From assembly GCF_001646785.1 (NCBI RefSeq), contig NZ_LRRH01000039.1, forward strand, positions 1 to 64,000: a DNA stretch of 64,000 nucleotides, in the 5' to 3' direction. The position numbers and the translations under genes were made by a program. How positions within the stretch are numbered: the first letter of the stretch is position 1; each line of letters opens with the position of its first letter. This document shows positions 38,973 to 47,810 of this stretch, in pieces. The DNA is from Rhodococcus phenolicus. GTDB taxonomy: Bacteria > Actinomycetota > Actinomycetes > Mycobacteriales > Mycobacteriaceae. A model generated the notes under the pieces. That model made no database searches and was not told where the DNA came from. It saw only the letters and a program-made list of their open reading frames with translations.

Positions 38973-39272
38973 TCAAGCGGGGACGATCATGTGGGAGTCG
39001 GCCAGCGTGCCCAGGGCATGCAGATAGGGCCGCTCGGCGTTCTCGTCGATCCCGTGGGCGCGCAACGCGTCCCGCACCGAGTCGTGCTGGTCCAGCGACC
39101 GGACGACGTCGACGATCACGGTGTTCTTCAGGAACGACAGCTTGCGGGTGCCGAAGTGGTAGAGCAACGCCCCGAACGGCTCGGGGCGAAGCGCTACCTG
39201 CGGGTGGAGCCGCCACGTGGCGCCCGGATCGAACTGTGCAGTTGCCACGGCGGTGGCTCCGGGTGCGGACAT
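38973..39272 (-). CDS. mftB: Mycofactocin precursor chaperone MftB
   Basis: A 99-residue PqqD-like peptide-binding protein (RiPP recognition element). Features are the TWRLHPQVALRPEPFGALLYHFGTRKLSFLKN beta-rich segment and the helical LRAHGIDENAERPYLHALGTLADSHMIVPA. It starts at ATG 39272, two bases after the mftA stop; an in-frame start 18 bp upstream would overlap mftA and lacks a ribosome site. It delivers MftA to MftC. Confidence 0.93.
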   Translation of the reverse strand: MSAPGATAVATAQFDPGATWRLHPQVALRPEPFGALLYHFGTRKLSFLKNTVIVDVVRSLDQHDSVRDALRAHGIDENAERPYLHALGTLADSHMIVPA

Positions 39273-39274
39273 GA

Positions 39275-39370
39275 TCAGTACACGCCGCACATGCCGTCGA
39301 TGGAGACCTCTTCGACGAGGGACTCCTCGATCAGCTCGGACTCGATCACCGCGTTGTCACGATCGGACAT
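39275..39370 (-). CDS. mftA: Mycofactocin precursor peptide MftA
   Basis: A 31-residue precursor peptide. It has an acidic leader (ESELIEESLVEEVSI) and ends with the conserved IDGMCGVY; the last two residues, Val-Tyr, become the mycofactocin core. An excellent GAGGAGGAAAC ribosome site precedes the ATG, fitting its need for high expression. It is the first gene of mftA-B-C-D. The 138-bp gap to mftR carries a CRP-like box. Confidence 0.97.
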   Translation of the reverse strand: MSDRDNAVIESELIEESLVEEVSIDGMCGVY

Positions 39371-39444
39371 GTTTCCTCCTCGGTTCTTCACACTGTTTCT
39401 GCACTCCACCAGGGAGGAGCAGGAGGCCACAGCCGGGGTTGCAC

Positions 39445-39460
39445 TGTGACTCGGTTCACC
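39445..39460. promoter_or_regulatory. CRP/GlxR-like box in the mftA/mftR divergent promoter
   Basis: TGTGA-CTCGGT-TCACC matches TGTGA-N6-TCACA in 9 of 10 positions. It is centred about 82 bp upstream of mftA and 56 bp upstream of mftR, inside the only shared control region of the locus. MftR itself should also bind in this gap; TGCACT and AGTGCA half-sites flank the box at 39440-39445 and 39476-39481. Confidence 0.5.
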
Positions 39461-39508
39461 ACTGTAATGGCATCGAGTGCAGAATGTCATCCATGGATCG
39501 AGGGAAAA

Positions 39509-40138
39509 ATGCGTAGCCGCCGGAAACCGTCCGCTCGGACAGGTAGGCGCCCCTCCACAACGAGGGAGGGACTCAGCGCCGTCGGCATCGAGTTGTTCCG
39601 CGAACGCGGATTCGACGAGACCAGCGTCGACGAGATCGCCGAAGCCGCCGGGATCGCCCGGCGCACGTTCTTCCGGTACTTCCCGTCGAAGAACGCCGTG
39701 CCGTGGGGCGACTTCGACGAGCACCTCGCGCACATGCGCGCGCACCTGGCCGAATTTCCGGACGACACTCCACTACCCGAGGCCCTGACCTCGGCACTGC
39801 TGGACTTCAACACCTTCCCCGAGTCCGAGGCTCAGCGGCACCGGGCCCGGATGGAGCTGATCCTGCGCAATCCGACACTCCAGGCGTATTCGTCGGTGAT
39901 GTACCAGGGATGGCGGCAGGTCATCGCCGAGTTCGTCGCGCGCCGCACCGACGCCTCGTCCGACGATCACTTCCCGCGCACCGTCGGCTATCTCGTACTG
40001 GCCGTGGCGGTCTCGGCGTACGAGCAGTGGCTCACCGACGATTCCGCCGAACTCCCCGATCTGCTGGCCTCGGGGATGCGCACGCTCTACAGTGGGCTCA
40101 ATCCCCCGGCCGTACCACCGAACGAGGCTGCGTCTTGA
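39509..40138 (+). CDS. mftR: Mycofactocin locus TetR regulator MftR
   Basis: A 209-residue TetR regulator. The helix-turn-helix is ELFRERGFDETSVDEIAEAAGIARRTFFRYFPSKNAVPWGDFDEHLAHMR, with the RTFFRYFPSKNAVPWG signature of MftR proteins. GAGGGAAAA directly precedes ATG 39509; an upstream in-frame start at 39446 would place the CRP-like box inside the gene. It is divergent from mftA and overlaps mftM by 4 bp. In mycobacteria MftR represses the mft genes and responds to long-chain acyl-CoA. Confidence 0.93.
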   Translation: MRSRRKPSARTGRRPSTTREGLSAVGIELFRERGFDETSVDEIAEAAGIARRTFFRYFPSKNAVPWGDFDEHLAHMRAHLAEFPDDTPLPEALTSALLDFNTFPESEAQRHRARMELILRNPTLQAYSSVMYQGWRQVIAEFVARRTDASSDDHFPRTVGYLVLAVAVSAYEQWLTDDSAELPDLLASGMRTLYSGLNPPAVPPNEAAS

Positions 40139-40944
40139 CCGTGCTCGATTCCCTCGCCCCCTGCACTCCCGGACGCTGGACGCACGACCACGTCACCGTC
40201 GAGCGCGTCGACGCCGGACCGTTGACGTTGCGGCGCAACGACGGCCGCCTGCACGTGACGCATTCACTCGGTCCCGCCGATCTCAGCGAGCGACTCGTCG
40301 CCGGCGTCACCGCGTCCATCGAGGACGCCGATTTCGGGCAGGACGAGTTCGAACTGACGATGGTCGGGCTGGTGCGTTCGACCGTCCCCGACGCACTCGA
40401 CGCCTGGGTCACCTACTACCGCAACTCGCTGGGCGAACTTCTGGACGGCACAGCGGATTTCGCTCCCATCCACGACAAGGCCGAGGAACTGGCGCGCGGT
40501 CGCGTACTGGACCTCGGGTCCTGCTTCGGGTTCCTGCCGCTGCGACTGGCCCGTGCGGGCGCAGCGGTGACCGCCACCGACATCCTCCCGGGCACCATGT
40601 CCCTCCTCGACGCCGTCGCCCCTCGCCTGGGCCTGCCGGTCGACACCCTCGTCTGCGACGCCGCGCACGTGCCGGTTCCCGATCGCAGCGCCGACACCGT
40701 CACCGCGATCCACCTGCTCGAGCACGTCGACGACACGATCGGCGACGCGGTGGTCGCCGAGGCGCTGCGCATCGCGCGGGAGCGGGTGGTGATCGCGGTG
40801 CCGTGCGAGGACGAGGCCACCGCGTGCCACGGTCACGTGCGCACCTTCGACCTCGACGCACTGCGACGACTCGGGGAATCCACGGGCCGCGACTTCGAGG
40901 TGTTCGAACATCACGGCGGGTGGCTGGTACTCGACGCATCCTGA
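40135..40944 (+). CDS. mftM: Mycofactocin-associated SAM methyltransferase MftM
   Basis: A 269-residue class I methyltransferase. The SAM-binding motif I is RGRVLDLGSCFGFLPLRLARAGAAVTATDI (about residues 122-151), followed by CDAAHVPVPDRSADTVTAIHLLEHVDD. I chose TTG 40135, which overlaps the mftR stop in TTGA and has GAGG 7 nt upstream; GTG 40141 is the alternative. Its place behind mftR matches the mycobacterial gene whose product methylates a glucose of the mycofactocin oligosaccharide. Assignment combines family and position. Confidence 0.85.
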   Translation: MTVLDSLAPCTPGRWTHDHVTVERVDAGPLTLRRNDGRLHVTHSLGPADLSERLVAGVTASIEDADFGQDEFELTMVGLVRSTVPDALDAWVTYYRNSLGELLDGTADFAPIHDKAEELARGRVLDLGSCFGFLPLRLARAGAAVTATDILPGTMSLLDAVAPRLGLPVDTLVCDAAHVPVPDRSADTVTAIHLLEHVDDTIGDAVVAEALRIARERVVIAVPCEDEATACHGHVRTFDLDALRRLGESTGRDFEVFEHHGGWLVLDAS

Positions 40945-40960
40945 CGAACCGAGGAGAACC

Positions 40961-41593
40961 ATGACCGGTGCCCCTACGAACGGCAAGGTCGATTTCAAGA
41001 AGACCCTGGACACCTACCGGGCCGCTCGCGGCGAGTTCCGGGTCGTGGACGTGCCGGACATGCAGTACCTGATGATCGACGGCCACGGCGACCCGAACAC
41101 CTCGCCGGAGTTCACCGCGGCCGTCGAAGCGTTGTACCCGGTGGCGTACAAGCTGAAGTTCGCGAGCAAGCGGGATCTCGGGCGCGACTACGTGGTCCCA
41201 CCCCTGGAAGGGCTGTGGTGGGCGGAGAACATGGAGTCGTTCACCACGGCACGGGACAAGTCGCGGTGGGACTGGACGATGATGCTCTTCGTGCCGGACT
41301 GGATCGGACGCGAGGAGTTCGCCGGTGCCGTCGACCGGGCAGGAGCGAAGAACGGGCCGGCGCGTCTCGGCGACGTGCGCCTCGAAACGCTGACCGAGGG
41401 CACGTGCGTACAGACACTGCACGTCGGTTCGTTCGACGACGAGACCGCCGTGCTCGAGCGTCTGCACCACGAGTTCGTCCCCGGCAACGGATTCCGTATG
41501 GCGGGTAAGCACCACGAGATCTACTTCAGCGATTTCCGGAAGATCGCGCCGGAGAAGCAGCGCACGATCCTGCGGCAGCCGGTCGCACGCTGA
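40961..41593 (+). CDS. GyrI-like small-molecule-binding domain protein
   Basis: A 210-residue protein of the GyrI-like (SOUL/BacR) superfamily, with FRVVDVPDMQYLMIDGHGDPNTSPEFTAAVEALYPVAYKLKFASK at the start and HHEIYFSDFRKIAPEKQRTILRQPV at the end. It lies 16 bp behind mftM, so it may be in the mftR transcript. No DNA-binding domain is attached. Proteins of this type bind or hydrolyse hydrophobic compounds. Its role near mycofactocin genes is unknown and may be coincidental. Confidence 0.85.
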   Translation: MTGAPTNGKVDFKKTLDTYRAARGEFRVVDVPDMQYLMIDGHGDPNTSPEFTAAVEALYPVAYKLKFASKRDLGRDYVVPPLEGLWWAENMESFTTARDKSRWDWTMMLFVPDWIGREEFAGAVDRAGAKNGPARLGDVRLETLTEGTCVQTLHVGSFDDETAVLERLHHEFVPGNGFRMAGKHHEIYFSDFRKIAPEKQRTILRQPVAR

Positions 41594-41600
41594 GCTTCCG

Positions 41601-41647
41601 TTCTGTGTGGATTCGTGTCCGCCACGCGAACACGAATCCACACAGAA
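41601..41647. terminator. Perfect 18-bp inverted repeat between convergent genes
   Basis: Arms TTCTGTGTGGATTCGTGT (41601-41618) and its exact complement (41630-41647) enclose an 11-nt loop. It begins 7 bp after the GyrI-like gene stop and ends 21 bp before the stop of the convergent ABC permease. It probably terminates both transcripts. The arms are longer and less GC-rich than in the other terminators here. Confidence 0.7.
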
Positions 41648-41668
41648 GACGAACCGTGTTCGGAGCTG

Positions 41669-43330
41669 TCATTGCACGGAGATGTCGCGGCGACGCAGTG
41701 CCGCGACGCCGGCCGCGGCGAGCAGCACCGCCACGACGGTGAGCACGATCAACGGCATTGCGCGCAGGTCGGCGGCCGGCAGTGCCGGGACGTGGACGAA
41801 CGGCGACAGATCCATCACCCACTGCGGCAGGTTCAACAGCGGGCCGATCTGGCCGATGAGCACCCACACCGCGAACAAGGCCCACGCGACGCTCGCCGCG
41901 CGCCGGGGAAGGGCGCCGACGCACAGAACCGTCGCGGCGGCCACCAGCAGCACGGCCGGGACGAACGCGAGCGAGGCCGGGAGCAGATCGCCGAGCGGCC
42001 CGCCCGGGTCCCCGATCGCGACACCGTACGGAATCGCAACCGCGACACCGAGAACGATGTGCAGGACCACGATTCCGACGACGACCACCGCGACGTGCGA
42101 GAGCATCCACCGGATGCGCCCCAACGCGGTCGACAACAGCGGTTCGACGCGGCCCGACGTCTCCTCGCCGTGCATGCGCAGCACCGACTGCACCGCATAC
42201 GCGGCAGTGAAGAACGACATCATCAGGAAGATCACGGCGAAGTAGGCGTCGGTGAGCGCTTCGGCGCCACCGCCGAGCTGGGTCATCATGTCGGCGACGC
42301 CGCCGCCCTCGTCGAGGAAACTGTCCATCTCGTTCGCGACGCTGCCGTAGGTCGCGCCGAGCACGACGATGCCCAGCGCCCACCACATCAGCGTGGTGCG
42401 CTGCATGCGCCACGCGAAGCCGAGTGCGGTCGGCAGGTGCGCCGCCGCGCGGGCCGGCCCGGGACGCGGTTGCACGAGCCCGGCACCGTGATCGCGGCGG
42501 CCGGTCAGCGCGTAGGCGAGCCACACCGCCGCCACCGCGAATACCGCGAAGATCGCGAACACCCACCACGCGTCGACGTCGTACGGCCGGACCTGCTGGG
42601 CCCAGCCGATCGGGCTCAGCCACGAGGGCCACGCACTGGTGACCCGGATCCCGCTCTCGTCGACGCTGCCGGTGGTGTCACCGACCGCGCGCAGCAGGAA
42701 CGACAGGCCGAGCGCGGCCCCCGCGAGCCCGTTCGCGGCGCGGGATCCCTGGGCGACCTGCGCCGTCACCGCCCCGACCCCGGCGAAGGCGAGGCCCGTG
42801 GCACCTGTGGCGGCTCCGAGCGCGACCGAACCGGCGACCGGCAGGCCGAACGCGACGGAGACGACCGCGAGAAGCACCGCCAGCACGACGTCGGTGGCGA
42901 GCGCGACCAGCAGCGCGGCGGTGAGCATGGCCCGGCGCCCGACGACGGCGGCACCGACCAGTTCCGCACGCCCCGTCTCCTCGTTCTGCCGGGTGTGCCG
43001 CACCACCATCATGGAGTTCATCAGTCCGGCCGCGAGGGCCAGGAACAGCAGCGTCTGGGCGGTCACGACCGCTCCGAGGCTGTCGCCGGACACCAGACCG
43101 TTGGTGGCGAGCACCACCGGGGACACTGCGGAACTCGCCGCGATCAGATGCAGATCCGCAGGGGTCGGGTACAGGTCCTTCAGGCTCCACACCGACACCG
43201 CGTACACGAGCACGAACGCCACCAGCCACACCGGCACCTGGACGCGGTCCCGGCGCAGTGCCAGCCGGATCAGCCGGCCGGTGCCGGCGTAGGCGGGACT
43301 CGTGTGCCTGCCGGTCGCAACCGTGGTCAT
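41669..43330 (-). CDS. ABC transporter permease, two-repeat exporter type
   Basis: A 553-residue polytopic protein with about 12 hydrophobic helices in two similar halves. It starts [44 protein letters not shown], the typical opening of actinobacterial TetR-linked drug or antibiotic exporter permeases. The ATG overlaps the stop of the ATPase gene in ATGA. Together they form a complete exporter. The substrate is unknown; related systems export antibiotics or lipids. Confidence 0.85.
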   Translation of the reverse strand: MTTVATGRHTSPAYAGTGRLIRLALRRDRVQVPVWLVAFVLVYAVSVWSLKDLYPTPADLHLIAASSAVSPVVLATNGLVSGDSLGAVVTAQTLLFLALAAGLMNSMMVVRHTRQNEETGRAELVGAAVVGRRAMLTAALLVALATDVVLAVLLAVVSVAFGLPVAGSVALGAATGATGLAFAGVGAVTAQVAQGSRAANGLAGAALGLSFLLRAVGDTTGSVDESGIRVTSAWPSWLSPIGWAQQVRPYDVDAWWVFAIFAVFAVAAVWLAYALTGRRDHGAGLVQPRPGPARAAAHLPTALGFAWRMQRTTLMWWALGIVVLGATYGSVANEMDSFLDEGGGVADMMTQLGGGAEALTDAYFAVIFLMMSFFTAAYAVQSVLRMHGEETSGRVEPLLSTALGRIRWMLSHVAVVVVGIVVLHIVLGVAVAIPYGVAIGDPGGPLGDLLPASLAFVPAVLLVAAATVLCVGALPRRAASVAWALFAVWVLIGQIGPLLNLPQWVMDLSPFVHVPALPAADLRAMPLIVLTVVAVLLAAAGVAALRRRDISVQ

Positions 43331-44232
43331 TTCCTGCTCCCGTCCGCCACCTCGTCCCCGTAGTGCCGCAGGAACAGCTCCTCCAACGTCGGTGGTGTGC
43401 AGGTCAGCGAGGTCAGGTCGAAGTCGAGCAGGCGCCGCAGCACCGCGTCGAGCTGCGCGGTATCGACCTCGCAGCGCACCCGCAGTCCGTCGATCTCGAG
43501 GTCGTGCACGCCCGGGTGCTCACCGAAACCGGCGGCGGAACGGGCGGTCTCGGCCCGGATCGAGGTGCGGGTCAGGTGCCGGAGTTCGCTCAGCGTTCCC
43601 GATTCGACGGTGCGTCCCCGCCGGATGATGGTGACCCGGTCGCACAGGGCCTCCACCTCGGAGAGGGTGTGACTGGACAGCAACACCGACCGGCCGTCGG
43701 CGACCGCCTCGCGCACGCAGTCCCGGAACACCTCGTCCTTGAGCGGATCCAGCCCGGACGTCGGCTCGTCGAAGAGGAACAGTTCCACGTCCGAGGCCAG
43801 CGCGGCGACGATCGCGACCTTCTGCCGATTTCCCTTCGAGTAGGTCCGGGCCTTCTTGGTGGGATCGAGATCGAACCGTTCGAGCAGGTCGTCGCGGCGA
43901 CGTTCGTCGATGCCGCCGCGCAGCCCGGCCAGCAGGTCGATGGCTTCGCCGCCGGTCAGATTCGGCCACAGGTTCACATCACCCGGCACGTACGCCAGCC
44001 GCCGGTGCAGGTCGACGGAGTTGCGCCACGGGTCACCGCCGAGCAGCTCGACCCGCCCCGAATCGGCGCGCAGCAACCCGAGCAGGATGCGGATGGTGGT
44101 GGATTTGCCGGCGCCGTTCGGGCCGAGGAAGCCGTGTACCTCCCCGCGGCGCACCTCGAGGTCGAGTTCGTCGAGGGCCCGGGTCGGGCCGAACGATTTG
44201 ACGAGTTCGAACGCGGTGAGTGCCGTCGTCAT
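43327..44232 (-). CDS. ABC transporter ATP-binding protein
   Basis: A 301-residue ATPase with Walker [11 protein letters not shown] (about residues 37-46), the signature in [18 protein letters not shown] and Walker [13 protein letters not shown], followed by the switch histidine in LLSSHTLSE. The C-terminal ~80 residues are the extension usual in DrrA-like exporters. ATG 44232 is chosen by family alignment; no strong ribosome site is visible and GAGG is too close, so it may be leaderless. It is the first gene of the exporter operon. Confidence 0.88.
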   Translation of the reverse strand: MTTALTAFELVKSFGPTRALDELDLEVRRGEVHGFLGPNGAGKSTTIRILLGLLRADSGRVELLGGDPWRNSVDLHRRLAYVPGDVNLWPNLTGGEAIDLLAGLRGGIDERRRDDLLERFDLDPTKKARTYSKGNRQKVAIVAALASDVELFLFDEPTSGLDPLKDEVFRDCVREAVADGRSVLLSSHTLSEVEALCDRVTIIRRGRTVESGTLSELRHLTRTSIRAETARSAAGFGEHPGVHDLEIDGLRVRCEVDTAQLDAVLRRLLDFDLTSLTCTPPTLEELFLRHYGDEVADGSRK

Positions 44233-44486
44233 CCTCGGCACGTTACTCCCGGACGGGGGAATGACGGGGGTGCTCCGCGACAGATTGTGTCGGGTCGCCG
44301 GAACGCCCTGCCCGTCACGGCGCGGTCGCGGTTCTCGACCGGCCGGGAACGGCGCGGTCTCGGTCCCGCAACGCGGTGGAGGTACATTGTCCGATTCGTA
44401 ACGAACTGTGGCCGGTGGTCGATACCGAAACGAATCGTTGTTTCCCGTCACCGCATGCCGGGGTTGTCGTCAGTGGAGGTTGTTCT

Positions 44487-45704
44487 GTGGGTACCCGACT
44501 TCGTCGTGGAGTTCTGACCGCGGCCGTGTGCGCCGCGGCGGCGGTCGCAACCGTCGCATCCACCACGCAGGCCGCCGCCACCCCCGTGTACCCGCCGCTG
44601 CCGGCGGACCCCTTCTACCGTGTGGTCGCGCAAGCCGACGCCTCCGCACCGGGTGATGTTCTCGGCATCCGGCGCATGCCCACCCCACCGGGGATCGTGG
44701 GCGCCGACACCTGGCAGATCAGTTTCCGCTCCACGAACTCCCAGGGTCATCCGATCACAGCGGTGACGACCGTGTTCGCTCCCGTGGGCAAGGCGCCCGA
44801 CGGGCCGCTGCTCTCGTTCCAGCACGTGATCAACGCCCTCGGTCCGCAGTGTGCACCGTCGCAGACGCTGTGGACCACCGACCCGAACCTGGCGGTCCGT
44901 GAGGCCGTCGGCCTGAACGTCGCGTTGCAGCGCGGATGGACGGTGGCGATCCCGGACCATCTCGGACCCACCAGCGCCTACGGCGCCGCCAAGCTCGGCG
45001 GCCAGATCACCCTCGACGGCATCCGGGCGGTCCAGCGCGCAGCCGAACTCCAGGTCGCGAACAGCCCGGTCACGCTGGCCGGGTACTCCGGCGGCGGAAT
45101 GGCCACCGGGTGGGCGGCCGCGCTCGCACCGAGCTACGCCCCCGAACTGAACATCGTCGGAGCCGCGATGGGCGGCGTCCCGATGAACCTGCGGAAGATG
45201 GCCGACGGTATCGGTACCGAGCCGCACCCGGTGTTCGGGCTGGCGTTCGCCGCGGCGCTCGGACTCGAACGCGAATATCCGGACCGCATCAATCTCACCG
45301 GACAGCTCACCCCTGCCGGGCTCGCCATGCGCGACGGGCTCACCGCGGCGTGCACCAACGACATCCTGCGGATCGGGGCGGGCGGGAGTCTGCCGCAGGT
45401 CAGCCCGATCAGCCGGTTGACCGACGAGCCGGGCGCGCTCGCCGTCGTCGACGAGAACAGCCTGGAACTGTTCCCGGGCGTGCCGGACATGCCGATCTTC
45501 GAATGGCACAGCCCCACCGACGCTCTGATCCCGGTCGATTCGATCGTCGCCACGCTCGCCCGGTACTGCGCTGCGGGCGCCCGGGTCCAGAGCCTCGAGA
45601 CTCCCACCCCCGATCACATGTCGGCGGCGGTGCTCGGCCTCGGGCAGGCGCTCGACTTCCTGAACAAGCGGTTCGCGGGCGAGGACACCCCCAGCACCTG
45701 CTGA
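44487..45704 (+). CDS. Secreted lipase (LIP family, secretory lipase)
   Basis: A 405-residue alpha/beta hydrolase with a Sec signal peptide: basic start (VGTRLRRG), hydrophobic core and an Ala-rich cleavage region near residue 28 (TTQAAA). The nucleophile elbow is AGYSGGGMATG (serine about residue 187). The aspartate is probably in HSPTDALIP and the histidine in TPDHMSAA. GTG 44487 has GTGGAGG 8 nt upstream; ATG 44376 would put ~37 non-signal residues in front. It should release fatty acids from triacylglycerols outside the cell. Confidence 0.88.
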   Translation: MGTRLRRGVLTAAVCAAAAVATVASTTQAAATPVYPPLPADPFYRVVAQADASAPGDVLGIRRMPTPPGIVGADTWQISFRSTNSQGHPITAVTTVFAPVGKAPDGPLLSFQHVINALGPQCAPSQTLWTTDPNLAVREAVGLNVALQRGWTVAIPDHLGPTSAYGAAKLGGQITLDGIRAVQRAAELQVANSPVTLAGYSGGGMATGWAAALAPSYAPELNIVGAAMGGVPMNLRKMADGIGTEPHPVFGLAFAAALGLEREYPDRINLTGQLTPAGLAMRDGLTAACTNDILRIGAGGSLPQVSPISRLTDEPGALAVVDENSLELFPGVPDMPIFEWHSPTDALIPVDSIVATLARYCAAGARVQSLETPTPDHMSAAVLGLGQALDFLNKRFAGEDTPSTC

Positions 45705-45715
45705 CCGTCCGGTCA

Positions 45716-45749
45716 GGTCTTCCGGGCGGTACCCGCCGCCCGGAAGACC
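45716..45749. terminator. Bidirectional terminator, lipase and LuxR regulator genes
   Basis: A perfect 14-bp stem (GGTCTTCCGGGCGG with CCGCCCGGAAGACC) and a 6-nt loop fill the 49-bp gap between two convergent genes. It almost certainly ends both transcripts. Confidence 0.85.
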
Positions 45750-45753
45750 CGTC

Positions 45754-46419
45754 TCAGATGAGCCCGCGCTTGCTCGCCGCGTACACCGCCTCGGCACGTC
45801 GGCCGACACCGAGCTTGCGCATGATGTTGCTCACGTGGAACTTCACCGTGGTCGCCGAAATGAACAGCTGCTCACCGATCTTCGCGTTCGACAGGCCCGC
45901 GGCGAGCAGTCGCAGCACCTCGAGTTCCCGGTCGGTGAGCTGCTCGGTGGGCGCGACCTTTCCGCTGAGGGTGCGCACCACCGCCGCGGCGCTGCGCGAA
46001 TCGAACGCGCTCTCCCCTCGCGACACCGCACGGATCGCGCGGACCAGTTCGGTGGTGTCGACGTCCTTGACGACGTAGCCGCGCGCGCCGGCGTGCACGG
46101 CTCGCACGACGAGCTGCTCGTCGAGGAAGGTGGTGAGCACGAGCAGACCGATCCCGGGATGCGCGGCGGACAACTGGCTGCACAACGTCAGCCCTTCGTA
46201 GTCCGATCCGGCAGAGAGCTTCAGATCCATCAGCACGATGTCGGGACGCATCCGGTCGACGAGCACGAGGGCCTCGTCCTCCGCCGACGCCTCCCCGACG
46301 ACCTCGAGGTCCGGTTCGCGGTCGAGGATCGAGCGCAGCCCCTGCCGGAGGATCGCATGGTCGTCCACGAGCACGATCCGCACGGTGTCCCGACGGGTCC
46401 GCGGCGAGGTCACCGTCAT
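45754..46419 (-). CDS. mnoR: NarL/LuxR-type response regulator, probable MnoR
   Basis: A 221-residue response regulator. The receiver domain has VRIVLVDDHAILRQGL (acidic pocket), the phospho-aspartate in PDIVLMDLKL, the TTF segment with the conserved Thr, and the lysine in GYVVKD. The C-terminal LuxR helix-turn-helix reads LTDRELEVLRLLAAGLSNAKIGEQLFISATTVKFHVSNIMRKLG. Its ATG overlaps the kinase stop in ATGA. Gene order with the kinase and an iron alcohol dehydrogenase corresponds to the MnoSR region of M. smegmatis, which controls the NDMA methanol dehydrogenase gene. Orthology is inferred. Confidence 0.8.
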   Translation of the reverse strand: MTVTSPRTRRDTVRIVLVDDHAILRQGLRSILDREPDLEVVGEASAEDEALVLVDRMRPDIVLMDLKLSAGSDYEGLTLCSQLSAAHPGIGLLVLTTFLDEQLVVRAVHAGARGYVVKDVDTTELVRAIRAVSRGESAFDSRSAAAVVRTLSGKVAPTEQLTDRELEVLRLLAAGLSNAKIGEQLFISATTVKFHVSNIMRKLGVGRRAEAVYAASKRGLI

Positions 46420-47810
46420 GACTGTTCTCCTGTTCTGGCCGCATCCGTATCCTGCGGAGCGTTTTTCGGGACGGGAATACGTACAGCGACCCGGACGCCT
46501 CCGATCCGGGCCCGCCGCACCTCGAGCCGTCCACCGAACTCGTGGGCGCGGGCCTGCATGTTCGCCAGGCCGCGGTGCCGCCCGTCGAGGTCGCTGCCTG
46601 CGGCCAGGCGCAGCATCACGCGGATGCGCGCGGGATCGCCGTCGCCGTCGTCGGCGACGGACAGCAGCACCGACTCGGGACCGTACGTCAGCCGCAGCAC
46701 CGCACGGGTCGCGTTCGCGTGCACCACGGCGTTGAACAGTGCCTCCCCCGCGATGCGCAGCAAGGCGTGCTCGACGTCGCCGGACAGTTCGACGGGGGTG
46801 CCGCCGACCCGGATCACGATGTCCAGTTCGCCGGGGGTGTGCGCGACCCGCAGCTGCTCGAGCATCTCCGGCAGCGACGACCGATCCGCGTCCGACGGAT
46901 GGTTGAGCGCATAGATAGCCGACCGCAGCTGCTCGACGGCACGGCGGGTCAGTTCCTTCGCCAGATCGAGACGCTCGGACCGTTCGCTGTCGGGAATATC
47001 GCTGCGGCACACCTCGATCTGCATGCCCGCCGACAGCACGGCCTGCGTGACGCTGTCGTGCAGTTCGCGCGCGATGCGGTGCCGCTCCTCGTCGAGCGCC
47101 TGATGCCGGTGAGCTGCACCGAGCTGCCGTTGCGTCCGCTCCAGTTCACGCAGGGTCGCTTCGAGCTCGGCGTTGCGCGACTGCAGGTCGGCGGCGGCCC
47201 GGTTCGCTTCACGATAGGCCTCCTCGGCACGTTCGAGCAGGAGCTGCCCGCGCTGGTACAGCGCCGAATTCTGCAGGGCCACAGCGGTTTGACTGGCCAG
47301 GATGGACAGCACCGCGCGATCGGTCGCATCGAGGGTGCGATGCTCCGGGGTCCACGCCGCGATCGCCCCGGCGACACCGCCACCGAGCACGATCGGCACG
47401 AACGCATGATGACCGTCGACGATCGGGTCGCGTTCGACGGTGCCGGACCGGATGTCGTCGAGGCAGCGCACCACCTCCTCGGGAAGCGGTGGCCCCTCGA
47501 CGTTGTCGACGAGGAACGGGGTGGCGTCGGGTCCGAGCACGAGGCGCCGGGGCCCGGCGTCGGGCAGCATGCCGTCGGTGAGTGCGAACACCACCCAGCG
47601 GGCACTGAGATGCGCGCGGGCGGCCTCGGCGACCGCGCAGATCAGCGTTTCGGGGCCTTCGACAGTGCGCACCAGCGCCCGCGAGATGAGTTCGAGGGCG
47701 TGCACGACCCGTTCGAGACGTTCGGCAGCGCCCCGGTACTGCGGATAGAAAGTGGGCTTGCCCGACCGCAGACCGGTGAGCTGGGACAGATCGGGGGCCG
47801 CCGGGTTCAC
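46416..47810 (-). CDS. mnoS: GAF-domain sensor histidine kinase, probable MnoS
   Basis: A 464-residue cytoplasmic kinase without membrane helices. A GAF-like sensor (about residues 30-190) contains ALELISRALVRTVEGPETLICAVAEAARAHL and VLSILASQTAVALQNSALYQRG. A coiled-coil linker and the H-box DEERHRIARELHDSVTQAVLSAGMQIE follow (phospho-histidine in ELHDS). The ATPase has IAGEALFNAVVHANAT (N-box) and DDGDGD, then GLANMQARAHEFGG. GTG 47810 overlaps the stop of the alcohol dehydrogenase gene. The soluble layout suggests sensing of a cytosolic metabolite such as an alcohol or aldehyde. Confidence 0.82.
   Translation of the reverse strand: MNPAAPDLSQLTGLRSGKPTFYPQYRGAAERLERVVHALELISRALVRTVEGPETLICAVAEAARAHLSARWVVFALTDGMLPDAGPRRLVLGPDATPFLVDNVEGPPLPEEVVRCLDDIRSGTVERDPIVDGHHAFVPIVLGGGVAGAIAAWTPEHRTLDATDRAVLSILASQTAVALQNSALYQRGQLLLERAEEAYREANRAAADLQSRNAELEATLRELERTQRQLGAAHRHQALDEERHRIARELHDSVTQAVLSAGMQIEVCRSDIPDSERSERLDLAKELTRRAVEQLRSAIYALNHPSDADRSSLPEMLEQLRVAHTPGELDIVIRVGGTPVELSGDVEHALLRIAGEALFNAVVHANATRAVLRLTYGPESVLLSVADDGDGDPARIRVMLRLAAGSDLDGRHRGLANMQARAHEFGGRLEVRRARIGGVRVAVRIPVPKNAPQDTDAARTGEQS

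Noticed and set aside
36377-39274. A 965-codon plus-strand frame opposite mftD and mftC
   Set aside because: The minus strand encodes full mycofactocin enzymes here; the plus frame shows only composition-driven sequence.
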